From Clostridia bacterium (lineage in GTDB: Bacteria; Bacillota; Clostridia; Christensenellales; Borkfalkiaceae): a stretch of 8,147 nucleotides of DNA. The notes beneath the pieces were generated by a model. The model was not told where the DNA came from and did not search any database. It saw only the letters and a program-made list of their open reading frames with translations. Numbering within the stretch: the stretch's first letter is position 1; every line of letters starts with the position of its first letter. The position numbers and the translations under genes are program-made. Positions 1 to 5,597 of this stretch are shown here, one piece after another. Where the stretch lies: NCBI GenBank assembly GCA_900766495.1, contig CAAFVM010000018.1, positions 1-8,147 on the forward strand, written 5' to 3'.

Positions 1-125
1 ACTCAAAATGACAGGAGCGCGGGCGACCGGTGGTCGCCCCTACAGAAAACAATTACAAAAGCTTATTTTTTTCACTCGCACCCTTTGTTTTTTGTCATGT
101 TGAGCGTAGTCGAAAGGTCTCGCGG
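1..125. repeat. Dispersed-repeat-like intergenic DNA with inverted ends
   Basis: Non-coding. Positions 1-13, read on the minus strand, give TGTCATTTTGAGT, and 93-105 on the plus strand give TGTCATGTTGAGC, so the two form an inverted pair. Between them is a perfect hairpin, GGGCGACC (21-28), loop GGT, GGTCGCCC (32-39), followed by CCTAC. Strings of the TGTCAT.TTGAGCG...TCGAAAGGTCTCG type and the GGCGACC..GGTCGCCCCTAC type are, from memory, common dispersed intergenic repeats in gut bacterial genomes; this was not searched. No open frame here looks coding. The element may extend left beyond the window. Confidence 0.5.
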
Positions 126-136
126 AAGCGTTGTTT

Positions 137-148
137 GATTAACGGCAC
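137..148 (+). repeat. Degenerate copy of the terminator-loop motif
   Basis: GATTAACGGCAC here is identical to the minus strand of 218-229, inside the dapL terminator, so the two lie as inverted copies about 70 bp apart. TAGC follows at a similar distance in both copies (CACTACTTAGC here, CACATAGC there). It has no hairpin partner or T-run of its own, so it looks like a decayed or duplicated terminator half. Confidence 0.4.
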
Positions 149-187
149 TACTTAGCCCTCGCGGCGGAAGACCTAAACAAAAGTAAA

Positions 188-200
188 CCCCGTCGCGGGG
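188..200 (-). terminator. Second, tandem terminator-like hairpin after dapL
   Basis: On the minus strand this reads CCCCG-CGA-CGGGG, followed by TTTACTTTT. The five-pair GC stem and interrupted T-tract lie just beyond the main dapL terminator, so it may act as a backup. The short stem and broken T-run make it weaker than the first. Confidence 0.4.
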
Positions 201-203
201 AAG

Positions 204-240
204 AAAAAAGAAGCTATGTGCCGTTAATCGACATATAGCC
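204..240 (-). terminator. Intrinsic terminator of dapF-dapL, motif family member
   Basis: Read on the minus strand, GCTATATGTCG pairs with CGGCACATAGC around an ATTAA loop (11 positions, one A-C mismatch and one U-G wobble). CTTCTTTTTT follows. It begins a few bases after the dapL stop codon. The plus strand carries CGTTAATCGACATATA at 222-237, which is shared with one change at 1365-1380 and 7935-7950. Confidence 0.8.
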
Positions 241-246
241 TTATTT

Positions 247-1398
247 TTATAACTTACGTTCGGCGTAAAACTCCGCTATTTTTTGCCCCGCAGCCGCGGC
301 TTGTTTCCTACTGCAAAAAACCGATATGCGTACGCAGTTTTCCGCGCCGAAACCCTCGCCGGGCGTTACGGCAACACCTTTTTCGTAAAGCAGTTTAGCC
401 GCGAACTTCTCGCCACAACAAGGCGTTTTCAACAATATATACGGCGCGTCGAATCCGCCGCAAAAGTTTGCACCGCACGCCGTTAAATACGCGCTGATAA
501 CACGTGCGTTGCATCGATAAAACTCCACCCTTTCTTTGGTTTGCTTTATCGCAGAGTTTTCATACGAAGCCGCCGCCGCGTATTGCGATATAAAATTAAC
601 GCCGTTAGAATGCAACAATTCACGCCTTTTATATGCTTTATAGGCGGGATTTTCGCGCTTTAACGCAATAAAACCACACCTTAACCCGGTAAACGAAAGC
701 CCTTTCGAGTATGAGCGCACCTCCGCAACGCACGCGCCCGCCCCGCTTGAAGCAAACGGACGGTTTTTTACCCGCGCAAAATCGTAATACGCCGAATCGA
801 ACACGATGAGCGCGCCGCACTTTAAAGCGTAATCTACGTATTTTTCAAAAAGTTCGTCGCTAATAACCCCACCCGTAGGATTATTCGGAGAACAAATAAA
901 AATCAAATCGGGCGAAAAATCTTCGGGCGGAAGCGGAAATTCGCAAAAACTTTTGCCGCAGGCAAACCGCACGTTCACGCCGTAAGCAAGGCACAAATCT
1001 TTATAAAGCGGATACGCAGGCGACAATATCAACGCGTTTTTTGCGGCTATTACGTCGAACAGCGCGCCGATTGCTCCTTTCGCCCCGTCGGTTATAAAAA
1101 TCTCGTCGGGCATAACCTCTTCGCCCGCTCTTTTATAATCGAGCGAAATTTTTTCGCGCAAAAAAGAATAGCCGAAATCGGGCGAATACCCCTTAAACGT
1201 TTTTCTGCGCGTAATAAGGCAGGCGCCTTTTTTTAACGCGCGCGAAACCGCTTTCACGGGCGGCAGTTTTAAATCGCCTATGCCTAAATCTATAATCTCC
1301 GCGCGCGGGTTTTCGGCAAGAAAAGCGTTCACCGCGTTTTGCTGTTTTACAAACGTCAAATCGTCGTTAATCGACTTATAGCAGGGTTTTATGTTCAT
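247..1398 (-). CDS. dapL: LL-diaminopimelate aminotransferase
   Basis: A 383-residue PLP-dependent fold-type I aminotransferase. DapL converts tetrahydrodipicolinate plus glutamate directly to LL-diaminopimelate in the cytosol, bypassing the succinylase and acetylase routes. Visible motifs: GIGD at 39-42, KGYSPDFGYSFLREKI at 69-84 (DapL has a GYGPEQGY..LREAI-like segment here), TDGAKGAIG at 103-111, CSPNNPTGG at 169-177, FDSAYYDF at 200-207, and SYSKGLSFTGLRCGF at 229-243 with K232 as the expected Schiff-base lysine. VRIS at 356-359 supplies the likely carboxylate-binding Arg. The length is slightly below the usual 400 or so because the N-terminus is short. A start 16 codons upstream is possible, but ATG at 1398 is preferred because it forms an ATGA overlap with the dapF stop, implying translational coupling; no strong Shine-Dalgarno is visible. 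Neighbouring dapF supports DapL over a generic aminotransferase. Confidence 0.9.
   Translation of the reverse strand: MNIKPCYKSINDDLTFVKQQNAVNAFLAENPRAEIIDLGIGDLKLPPVKAVSRALKKGACLITRRKTFKGYSPDFGYSFLREKISLDYKRAGEEVMPDEIFITDGAKGAIGALFDVIAAKNALILSPAYPLYKDLCLAYGVNVRFACGKSFCEFPLPPEDFSPDLIFICSPNNPTGGVISDELFEKYVDYALKCGALIVFDSAYYDFARVKNRPFASSGAGACVAEVRSYSKGLSFTGLRCGFIALKRENPAYKAYKRRELLHSNGVNFISQYAAAASYENSAIKQTKERVEFYRCNARVISAYLTACGANFCGGFDAPYILLKTPCCGEKFAAKLLYEKGVAVTPGEGFGAENCVRISVFCSRKQAAAAGQKIAEFYAERKL
1365..1380. repeat. Terminator-family 16-mer inside dapL
   Basis: CGTTAATCGACTTATA is identical to 7935-7950, where it forms part of a terminator. Here it lies within the dapL coding sequence, encoding residues Y7 to N11 plus the first base of D12 on the minus strand. 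GTCG-ATTAA-CGAC can form a small hairpin, but there is no T-run. It lies before the conserved aminotransferase core, in a part of the protein that tolerates change. Confidence 0.75.
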
Positions 1399-2219
1399 AA
1401 AAGCCACTCGCTTTCGCCTTTGAAAACAACTTTTGGGCAACCGCAAAGCAGAAGTTTTTCATCGCGTTTTAAAACCGTAAGTTCGCCGCCCTCGAATAAT
1501 ATTTTTAGTCCGTTTTTTGCGCTTGCGCACTCTTCGAAAAGCGAATATATACAAAGCGCGCCGCTCCCGCACGACCCCGTAAATCCGCTGCCCCTCTCTT
1601 TCACCACGGCCTGCGCCCCGCGTTCGGTAAGCGAAAATACTTCAACGTTCACTCCAAGCGGAAACTCTCCGCATTTTTCGGCTGCGGCGGATATTTCTTC
1701 TGCTGTTTCGCGGGTCGCCTTTTCCGCCCTGACCGCAAGATGCAAATTCCCCGCGGAAAATACTCCCGCCGACAAAACCTTTGCCCCCGCAATGGTTTTT
1801 GCGCAAAGCGCACGGGCGAACTCGACGTTTATTTTCACGGGCAACGGCGCCGCTAAAAACGCTTTTTCGCCGATAGTTTCAACATCGCGCGCGCCGGCAC
1901 GGGTTATAAACTTTAATTTTTTTACGCGTTCTTTTATGCACTCCGGCGCCGCGTTTAATTGTTCGGCAACGCTGCCGCAAAGCAAAATTTTTGCAAGAGT
2001 TAAGCTTGCGTTTCCGCAAAATTCGGCTTCGCTTCCGTCGGCGTTGAATATTTCAAACGAGTAACAGCCGCCGTCCGTTTTTTCGTAAAAAACCACGCCG
2101 TCGCCGCCTATTCCGTTTCGGCGGTCGCACGCGCGCACTATTTTTTCTTTATCGCACGGCTTGCCGTAAACGTAGATATAATCGTTGCCGGCGCTTACGC
2201 CCTTTATAAATTCGCGCAC
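1395..2219 (-). CDS. dapF: Diaminopimelate epimerase
   Basis: A 274-residue, PLP-independent cytosolic epimerase that converts LL- to meso-diaminopimelate, the last step before lysine decarboxylation and peptidoglycan precursor synthesis. Two DapF half-domains can be seen. The first has GND at 11-13, CDRRNGIGGDG at 31-41 and FNADGSEAEFCGN at 58-70, with C68 the first catalytic cysteine. The second has GNLH at 157-160, NVEVF at 191-195 and ERGSGFTGSCGSGA at 208-221, with C217 the second. Both thiols needed for the two-base mechanism are present. Oddities are CGNA in place of CGNG and GNLH in place of the usual GNPH, so it is a divergent family member. The start is GTG at 2219, with AAGGAG 11 bases upstream, and gives the expected FIKG..AGNDYIYV opening. 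The TGA stop overlaps the dapL ATG. The Shine-Dalgarno partly sits in a terminator-like hairpin. Confidence 0.9.
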   Translation of the reverse strand: MREFIKGVSAGNDYIYVYGKPCDKEKIVRACDRRNGIGGDGVVFYEKTDGGCYSFEIFNADGSEAEFCGNASLTLAKILLCGSVAEQLNAAPECIKERVKKLKFITRAGARDVETIGEKAFLAAPLPVKINVEFARALCAKTIAGAKVLSAGVFSAGNLHLAVRAEKATRETAEEISAAAEKCGEFPLGVNVEVFSLTERGAQAVVKERGSGFTGSCGSGALCIYSLFEECASAKNGLKILFEGGELTVLKRDEKLLLCGCPKVVFKGESEWLL

Positions 2220-2257
2220 AAAAAAAACCGCTCCTTCCCTATTATATGAGCGGTTTT
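2220..2257 (-). terminator. Terminator or attenuator overlapping the dapF ribosome site
   Basis: On the minus strand AAAACCGCTC (2257-2248) pairs perfectly with GAGCGGTTTT (2233-2224) around a 14-base loop. The T-run continues to 2220, giving eight Ts that end exactly at the dapF GTG. It lies 46 bases past the NYN gene stop, so it is that gene's terminator. The 3' arm contains the last three bases of the AAGGAG Shine-Dalgarno (2236-2231), so folding would also mask translation initiation. The plus strand has a similar GTTTTT tail, so it could act in both directions. Confidence 0.7.
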
Positions 2258-2271
2258 GTTTTTAGTGTTAA
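2241..2271 (-). promoter_or_regulatory. Possible dapF promoter inside the terminator
   Basis: TATAAT, a perfect -10 on the minus strand, occupies 2246-2241 in the loop of the preceding hairpin. The best -35 is TTAACA (2271-2266), with a long 19-base spacer. The start site would fall near 2234, giving a leader of about 15 bases that begins around the Shine-Dalgarno. The awkward spacer and very short leader keep confidence low, but it would explain expression of dapF-dapL past the terminator. Confidence 0.3.
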
Positions 2272-2302
2272 TTTTTTTATCATTCCGTTATAAAAACAAA
2301 AA

Positions 2303-3223
2303 TTATCTGCCTTTACGTTTTTCCCTTGCTACGGGTTTATTTTGTTTTTTACCGCCGCGCCCGGTTTTCTGCGCGGTTTTCTGCACATTCCTTTGCTGGT
2401 TGGCGGAATTTTTAGCTGCGCTTTTCGCGGCGTTTTTTTCGTTTTTTTGCTCGGCTTTTTTTGGAATAAGGAACATCGTGCTTCCGTCGCTGCCCGTTTT
2501 AATTTCGTAATCGCCTATACTGCCAAGCACCTTGCCTATAAGCTCTTTAAGCGAGCGGCAGTTATAGTTTTTAGGCACGAAATCTGAATATTTGTTCTTC
2601 ATTTCTGTGGCGATGCGCGCGTAAAGCGCCCAGCCGTCCTCTTCTATAAGCTTATCGATTATCTCTTTCAATGCGGCGCGGCGGCTTTCGTCCAAAGCAA
2701 CTCCGTCGCCTTGTTTCGCCGAAGAAGAAGCGTTTTTGCCGCCTTTTGCCGAAGCCGAAGAATTGAATTCGGATAAGGCAACGTCTTGCGAAGCGCTGCT
2801 ATCTAAATATATAAATTCAGAAAACGCGTTTACGAATGCGGGCGAGGTTTGTTTAAGCCCAAGCCCCACAACCGTTTTTTCGCGTTCGCGAAGCTCCTGA
2901 ACAAGGCGGGTAAAATCGCTGTCTGACGAGGCGAGGCAGAACACGTCGATATCCTTTTCGAAAAGAACCACCATCGCGTTTATTATAAGCGAAATATCGC
3001 TTGAATTTTTGCCTTTTACCGCAGAGAACTGCTGTTCGGCTATAAGCGAATGCCGCGAAATTATTTCTTTCCATGCGGCTACGTTCGGGCTTGACCAGTC
3101 GGCGAAAACCCTGCGCACTATAACGTCGCCGTAGTTGGCGGCTTCCTGTAAAAGTCTGTCGGCGTATTTTGCCGATACGTTCTCGGCGTCGATAAACACG
3201 GCAACTCTGTTATTCTTGTCCAT
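2303..3223 (-). CDS. NYN domain protein with OST-HTH/LOTUS domain
   Basis: A 306-residue cytosolic protein. Residues 5 to about 145 form a NYN (PIN-like, DUF88/LabA-type) nuclease fold: VAVFIDAENV at 7-16 (D12), SSDISLIINAMV at 74-85 (D76) and ASSDSDFTRLVQELRE at 98-113 (D101, D103) supply the acidic residues expected to hold a metal ion. A Ser/Ala/Gly linker (about 142-178) leads to a winged-helix OST-HTH/LOTUS-type domain at about 182-255. The tail from 256 to 306 is rich in Lys, Ala, Gln and Arg and probably contacts nucleic acid. The family is linked to RNA cleavage or binding; the substrate here is unknown. ATG at 3223 is chosen because AAGGGAAG precedes it and VAVFIDAENV then falls at the normal N-terminal position; a frame open 27 codons further upstream lacks support. 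No clear terminator separates it from nrdG. Confidence 0.85.
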   Translation of the reverse strand: MDKNNRVAVFIDAENVSAKYADRLLQEAANYGDVIVRRVFADWSSPNVAAWKEIISRHSLIAEQQFSAVKGKNSSDISLIINAMVVLFEKDIDVFCLASSDSDFTRLVQELREREKTVVGLGLKQTSPAFVNAFSEFIYLDSSASQDVALSEFNSSASAKGGKNASSSAKQGDGVALDESRRAALKEIIDKLIEEDGWALYARIATEMKNKYSDFVPKNYNCRSLKELIGKVLGSIGDYEIKTGSDGSTMFLIPKKAEQKNEKNAAKSAAKNSANQQRNVQKTAQKTGRGGKKQNKPVAREKRKGR

Positions 3224-3250
3224 TTTCTTCCCTTTATTTATAAAAAGTAA

Positions 3251-3274
3251 GGCTATAAGCCCGTTAACGCGGGT
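3251..3274. repeat. Degenerate motif copy in the NYN gene leader
   Basis: GCTATAAGCCCGTTAAC (3252-3268) matches GCTATAAGTCGATTAAC, the minus-strand dapL copy, at 14 of 17 positions. It lies 28 bases upstream of the NYN start. Two small alternative folds are possible: GGC-TATAA-GCC, or CCCG-TTAACG-CGGG followed by TTTT on the plus strand. A decayed terminator of the same family is a possible reading. Confidence 0.35.
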
Positions 3275-3351
3275 TTTGCGTTTCTTTATTCGGCTCTTAA
3301 GCAACTAAAATTGCCCGCGCAAACGAATATAAAAACCGCCGCAAAATCGAA

Positions 3352-4044
3352 TTAATCAACCCCGCGAAGCTCGGCGCAAGGCACTCCGTTTTCTTTAACC
3401 GCAGATAAAAGTTCGCGCATTTCGGCGGGCGAATATGCCGATAAACCGCTTTTAATAACGTGTCCCGAATCTTTAAACGACTGCAAAAAATATTTTTTTT
3501 CGCCTTTAAGCCACTTCGCTATTTCAATCATATCTTCTTTTGAATTGAGTTCTTTCACAACCGTGGTGCGAAACTCGTGATCTATTCCGCAGGTTTTCAA
3601 AAACTCCACGCTTTTTTCCACGTTTTTAATGTTCACGTCGGTCCCCGCCGATTTCGCGTAGTTAGCCTTGCTGTTTTTTACGTCCATTGCAACGTAATCC
3701 ACAAGCCCCGAATTCACCACGGAAACCAGTTTTTCGTGAAGCGAGCCGTTAGTGTCGAGCTTGACCTTGAACCCGGCTTCTTTTATTTTCGCAATAAAAT
3801 CTTCTATGCCGAACTGCAAAAGCGGCTCGCCCCCGGTTATGCACACCCCGTCGAGTTTTCCTTTGCGCGTGGCAAGATATTCGAATATTTGGTTTTCGGT
3901 ATAATAATCGTCGCTTTTTTCAACGACCAGGCCCGCGTTATGGCAGAACGGGCAACGAAAATTGCACCCGGGAGTGAACACCGTGCAGGCGGCAAGCCCC
4001 GGAAAATCGAGCAACGTAAGTTTTTGTAATCCGCAAATTTTCAT
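3352..4044 (-). CDS. nrdG: Anaerobic ribonucleotide reductase activating protein (radical SAM)
   Basis: A 230-residue radical SAM enzyme of the NrdG2-like type. It would use S-adenosylmethionine and a [4Fe-4S] cluster to install the glycyl radical on anaerobic ribonucleoside-triphosphate reductase. The N-terminus reads GLQKLTLLDFPG at 5-16, then FTPGCNFRCPFCHN at 23-36, with the CX3CX2C cluster ligands C27, C31 and C34. The SAM-binding GGEP motif is at 71-74, and AMDVKNS follows in the barrel core. The length fits this subfamily. No reductase subunit (nrdD) lies in the window, so the partner must be elsewhere; a related glycyl-radical activase is the main alternative. No Shine-Dalgarno is visible: the bases before ATG read GATTAATATATT. 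Even so, the start gives the standard N-terminus. A terminator lies upstream, so it should have its own promoter, which I could not identify. Confidence 0.85.
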   Translation of the reverse strand: MKICGLQKLTLLDFPGLAACTVFTPGCNFRCPFCHNAGLVVEKSDDYYTENQIFEYLATRKGKLDGVCITGGEPLLQFGIEDFIAKIKEAGFKVKLDTNGSLHEKLVSVVNSGLVDYVAMDVKNSKANYAKSAGTDVNIKNVEKSVEFLKTCGIDHEFRTTVVKELNSKEDMIEIAKWLKGEKKYFLQSFKDSGHVIKSGLSAYSPAEMRELLSAVKENGVPCAELRGVD

Positions 4045-4060
4045 AATATATTAATCGTTT

Positions 4061-4072
4061 CGGGCGCGCCCG
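4061..4072. promoter_or_regulatory. GC palindrome upstream of nrdG
   Basis: CGGGCGCGCCCG is a perfect 12-base palindrome in an otherwise AT-rich 122-base gap, 16 bases before the nrdG start. It could be an operator. On the plus strand it is followed by seven Ts, but there is no plus-strand gene to terminate. It does not resemble the NrdR box. Confidence 0.3.
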
Positions 4073-4089
4073 TTTTTTTCTTCGGTTTT

Positions 4090-4126
4090 AAAAACGAACT
4101 CTCTCCTATGCGGAAAGAATTCGTTT
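4090..4126 (-). terminator. Intrinsic terminator of the acidic-protein gene
   Basis: On the minus strand the arms 4126-4112 (AAACGAATTCTTTCC) and 4106-4092 (GGAGAGAGTTCGTTT) pair over 15 positions, with two G-U wobbles and a five-base loop (GCATA). The T-run extends to 4090. It lies about 40 bases after the stop codon at 4167 and separates this gene from nrdG. Confidence 0.8.
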
Positions 4127-4166
4127 CTTAAGCATTGTTATTTACACTTATGGCAAATTGCCGCTA

Positions 4167-5231
4167 TTAGTTTTCGCTTTTTTCTTCCGCGGCTTCAACC
4201 TTTTCGTTTTCCTCGGCGGTAGCGGCAACCTCGGCGGTTTCAACCGTTTCTTCGTTAACGGTCTCGGTATTTACCGTGGTTTCTGCGGTAAGTTCGTCGG
4301 CGGTTTCGGCTAATTCAACGGCTTCGTCGTCAAGTTCTTCGGGCTGTTCTTTACCGCTCAAAGCTTCTTCTATAAGAGCCATGGCGTCAACAACGAAAGG
4401 TTTGCGGCGTTCGAGCATTCCGTGCTGTTCCGCGCACTGGTCGATAAGGCGTTTGGCGTATTTCACAGCCCTGCCCGATTTAATACGGAGCAGAACGGGA
4501 ACGGTTACGTAAGTCTTCTTATCCGACATATCCTTGCAGTGGAACTTGGGGTCGGTGGTGTTTATATCCATATTGAGGTAAAGTTTTAAAGTTTTACCCG
4601 CAACCGAAAGCTTCACGAACTGGAAACGCCCTTGGTTAATAGAATCGAATTTTTTGGAAATACGCGATTTAAGTTTTCTGAAACGCAAAGCGTAGTTCTT
4701 GAGTTCGTCGTAACGGTCTTGCAGAATCTCGTCGGCGTCGCGCATCTTTTCGGCAAAGTTGCGGCTTCTTATGGCGGGAACTTTTTCTGCTACTTCGGTT
4801 GCGGCGGTTTCGTCGGGAACGGCAACTACAACCGGTTCGACGACAGGCTCGACCGTAACTTCGGCAACCTCTTCGACGGGTTCTTCCGCGGGAGCTTCTT
4901 CAACAACCTCGACAGTTTCTTCGGTTTCGGGTGCGGTTTCTTCCACGACCTCAACGGTTTCGGTAACCTCGGCGGGAGCGACCACAACCTCTTCGACCAC
5001 CGTTTCAACAGGCTCGGCGGTTTTTTCGGCTTCGGCTTGAGCGATTATTTCGTCGACCTTTTCAATAAGCTCGTCGTTATTCTGCGTTTCGGCAATTACG
5101 GCGGGAGCAGGTTGCTCCGGGGCAGCCACGAATACAGGCTTGCCGTCTTTGTCGACCATTAATTCCTCAACAACGGCGTAATACCTTTTTCCTCCGACGC
5201 TCGTTCCTTCGCTATCAAACCAAATCTTCAT
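4167..5231 (-). CDS. Acidic protein with an uncharacterised clostridial globular domain
   Basis: 354 residues with no signal peptide or membrane segment, so cytosolic. After a short N-terminal segment (1-40), residues 47-150 are a Glu/Val/Ala/Pro-rich low-complexity stretch with a repeated ETVEVVEE (91-98 and 105-112). Residues about 154-272 are a basic, globular region including NYALRFRKLKSRISKKFD, GRFQFVKLSVAGKTLKLYLN and LLRIKSGRAVKYAKRLID. A second acidic tail covers 295-354. I recall this central domain (RLKSR-S.K...GR...AKL.VRGKTL.LYL, then RIKS.R..KYAK.LID) as recurrent in uncharacterised clostridial proteins, with no known function. The domain's positive charge between acidic arms suggests binding to nucleic acid or a protein partner, which is inference. 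GAGG lies 7 bases before ATG. It is monocistronic, between a strong promoter and a terminator. Confidence 0.8.
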   Translation of the reverse strand: MKIWFDSEGTSVGGKRYYAVVEELMVDKDGKPVFVAAPEQPAPAVIAETQNNDELIEKVDEIIAQAEAEKTAEPVETVVEEVVVAPAEVTETVEVVEETAPETEETVEVVEEAPAEEPVEEVAEVTVEPVVEPVVVAVPDETAATEVAEKVPAIRSRNFAEKMRDADEILQDRYDELKNYALRFRKLKSRISKKFDSINQGRFQFVKLSVAGKTLKLYLNMDINTTDPKFHCKDMSDKKTYVTVPVLLRIKSGRAVKYAKRLIDQCAEQHGMLERRKPFVVDAMALIEEALSGKEQPEELDDEAVELAETADELTAETTVNTETVNEETVETAEVAATAEENEKVEAAEEKSEN

Positions 5232-5255
5232 TTTTTTACCTCGCGGACTAATTTA

Positions 5256-5292
5256 GCGCGCCGTCGCTTTTGCCAAGGCAAAAAAAGCGCGC
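5256..5292 (-). promoter_or_regulatory. Leader hairpin of the acidic-protein mRNA
   Basis: TTTTGCC (5268-5274) and GGCAAAA (5277-5283) pair across a two-base turn, and outer GCGCGC arms (5256-5261 and 5287-5292) can pair around them with an internal loop. It lies between the predicted start of transcription (about 5308) and the ribosome site. It may stabilise or regulate the mRNA. No known riboswitch consensus is recognised. Confidence 0.4.
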
Positions 5293-5314
5293 GCCCATAT
5301 CCCTATCCATCTTT

Positions 5315-5343
5315 ATTATATAATATATTTTTGCAATTATCAA
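5315..5343 (-). promoter_or_regulatory. Sigma-A promoter of the acidic-protein gene
   Basis: On the minus strand, TTGATA (5343-5338), a 17-base spacer, then a perfect TATAAT (5320-5315). Transcription should begin near 5308, leaving a leader of about 77 bases before the ATG at 5231. Confidence 0.8.
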
Positions 5344-5412
5344 GTAAAACAATAAAAAATTTTTTATTTCGATGAATATTTTATCATTTTTTCACAATAA
5401 ATACCCGCCTAT

Positions 5413-5511
5413 ATGTTCTTTAACGATAAAAAACGCTCTTTCAACCGCCTTAAAACATTATATAAAAGACTGAACAACAACCCCGCGCGCCGCATAAAGA
5501 AAGCGAAATAA
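5413..5511 (+). CDS. Possible small basic protein, 32 residues
   Basis: A short frame reading MFFNDKKRSFNRLKTLYKR then LNNNPARRIKKAK, with TAA at 5509-5511. In favour: it fills the longest unexplained gap (5344-5526), runs away from the promoter at 5315-5343, uses codons common in its neighbours (AAC, CGC, GCG, CCC) and has a coherent, strongly basic composition. Against: no Shine-Dalgarno precedes the ATG, no clear plus-strand promoter is visible, and such a short frame can arise by chance. The hairpin beyond it (5533-5568) has a T-run only on the other strand, so it does not terminate this frame. No family is recognised. Confidence 0.3.
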   Translation: MFFNDKKRSFNRLKTLYKRLNNNPARRIKKAK

Positions 5512-5526
5512 AAAAAATAAAAACAT

Positions 5527-5568
5527 AAAAAACTCGCCTATAAGTCGATTAACCGACATATAGGCGAG
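5527..5568 (-). terminator. Intrinsic terminator of the lipoprotein gene, motif family member
   Basis: The arms 5533-5547 and 5554-5568 pair at 14 of 15 positions with the loop ATTAAC between them. On the minus strand six Ts follow (5532-5527). It lies 29 bases after the lipoprotein stop. The minus strand includes GTTAATCGACTTATA, shared with 1366-1380 and 7936-7950. Confidence 0.85.
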
Positions 5569-5597
5569 CGTAAGAGTCAATTTAAAATCCGAAAAAC

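Noticed and set aside
1399..1446. A 16-codon N-terminal extension of dapL starting at 1446
   Set aside because: The ATGA overlap at 1398-1395 gives a better start, and the extension would lie wholly inside dapF and adds a basic segment unlike DapL.
1339..2064. A 241-codon open frame on the plus strand
   Set aside because: It lies antisense across dapF and the dapL start, with no ribosome site and a Ser/Phe/Ala-rich translation typical of a shadow of high-GC third positions.
3224..3304. A 27-codon extension of the NYN protein
   Set aside because: AAGGGAAG sits just before the internal ATG at 3223, and NYN proteins start close to the VFID motif.
4632..5162. Long plus-strand frames opposite the acidic protein
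   Set aside because: Their Gly/Phe or Ser/Thr low-complexity translations are antisense images of the Glu/Val repeats in the real gene.
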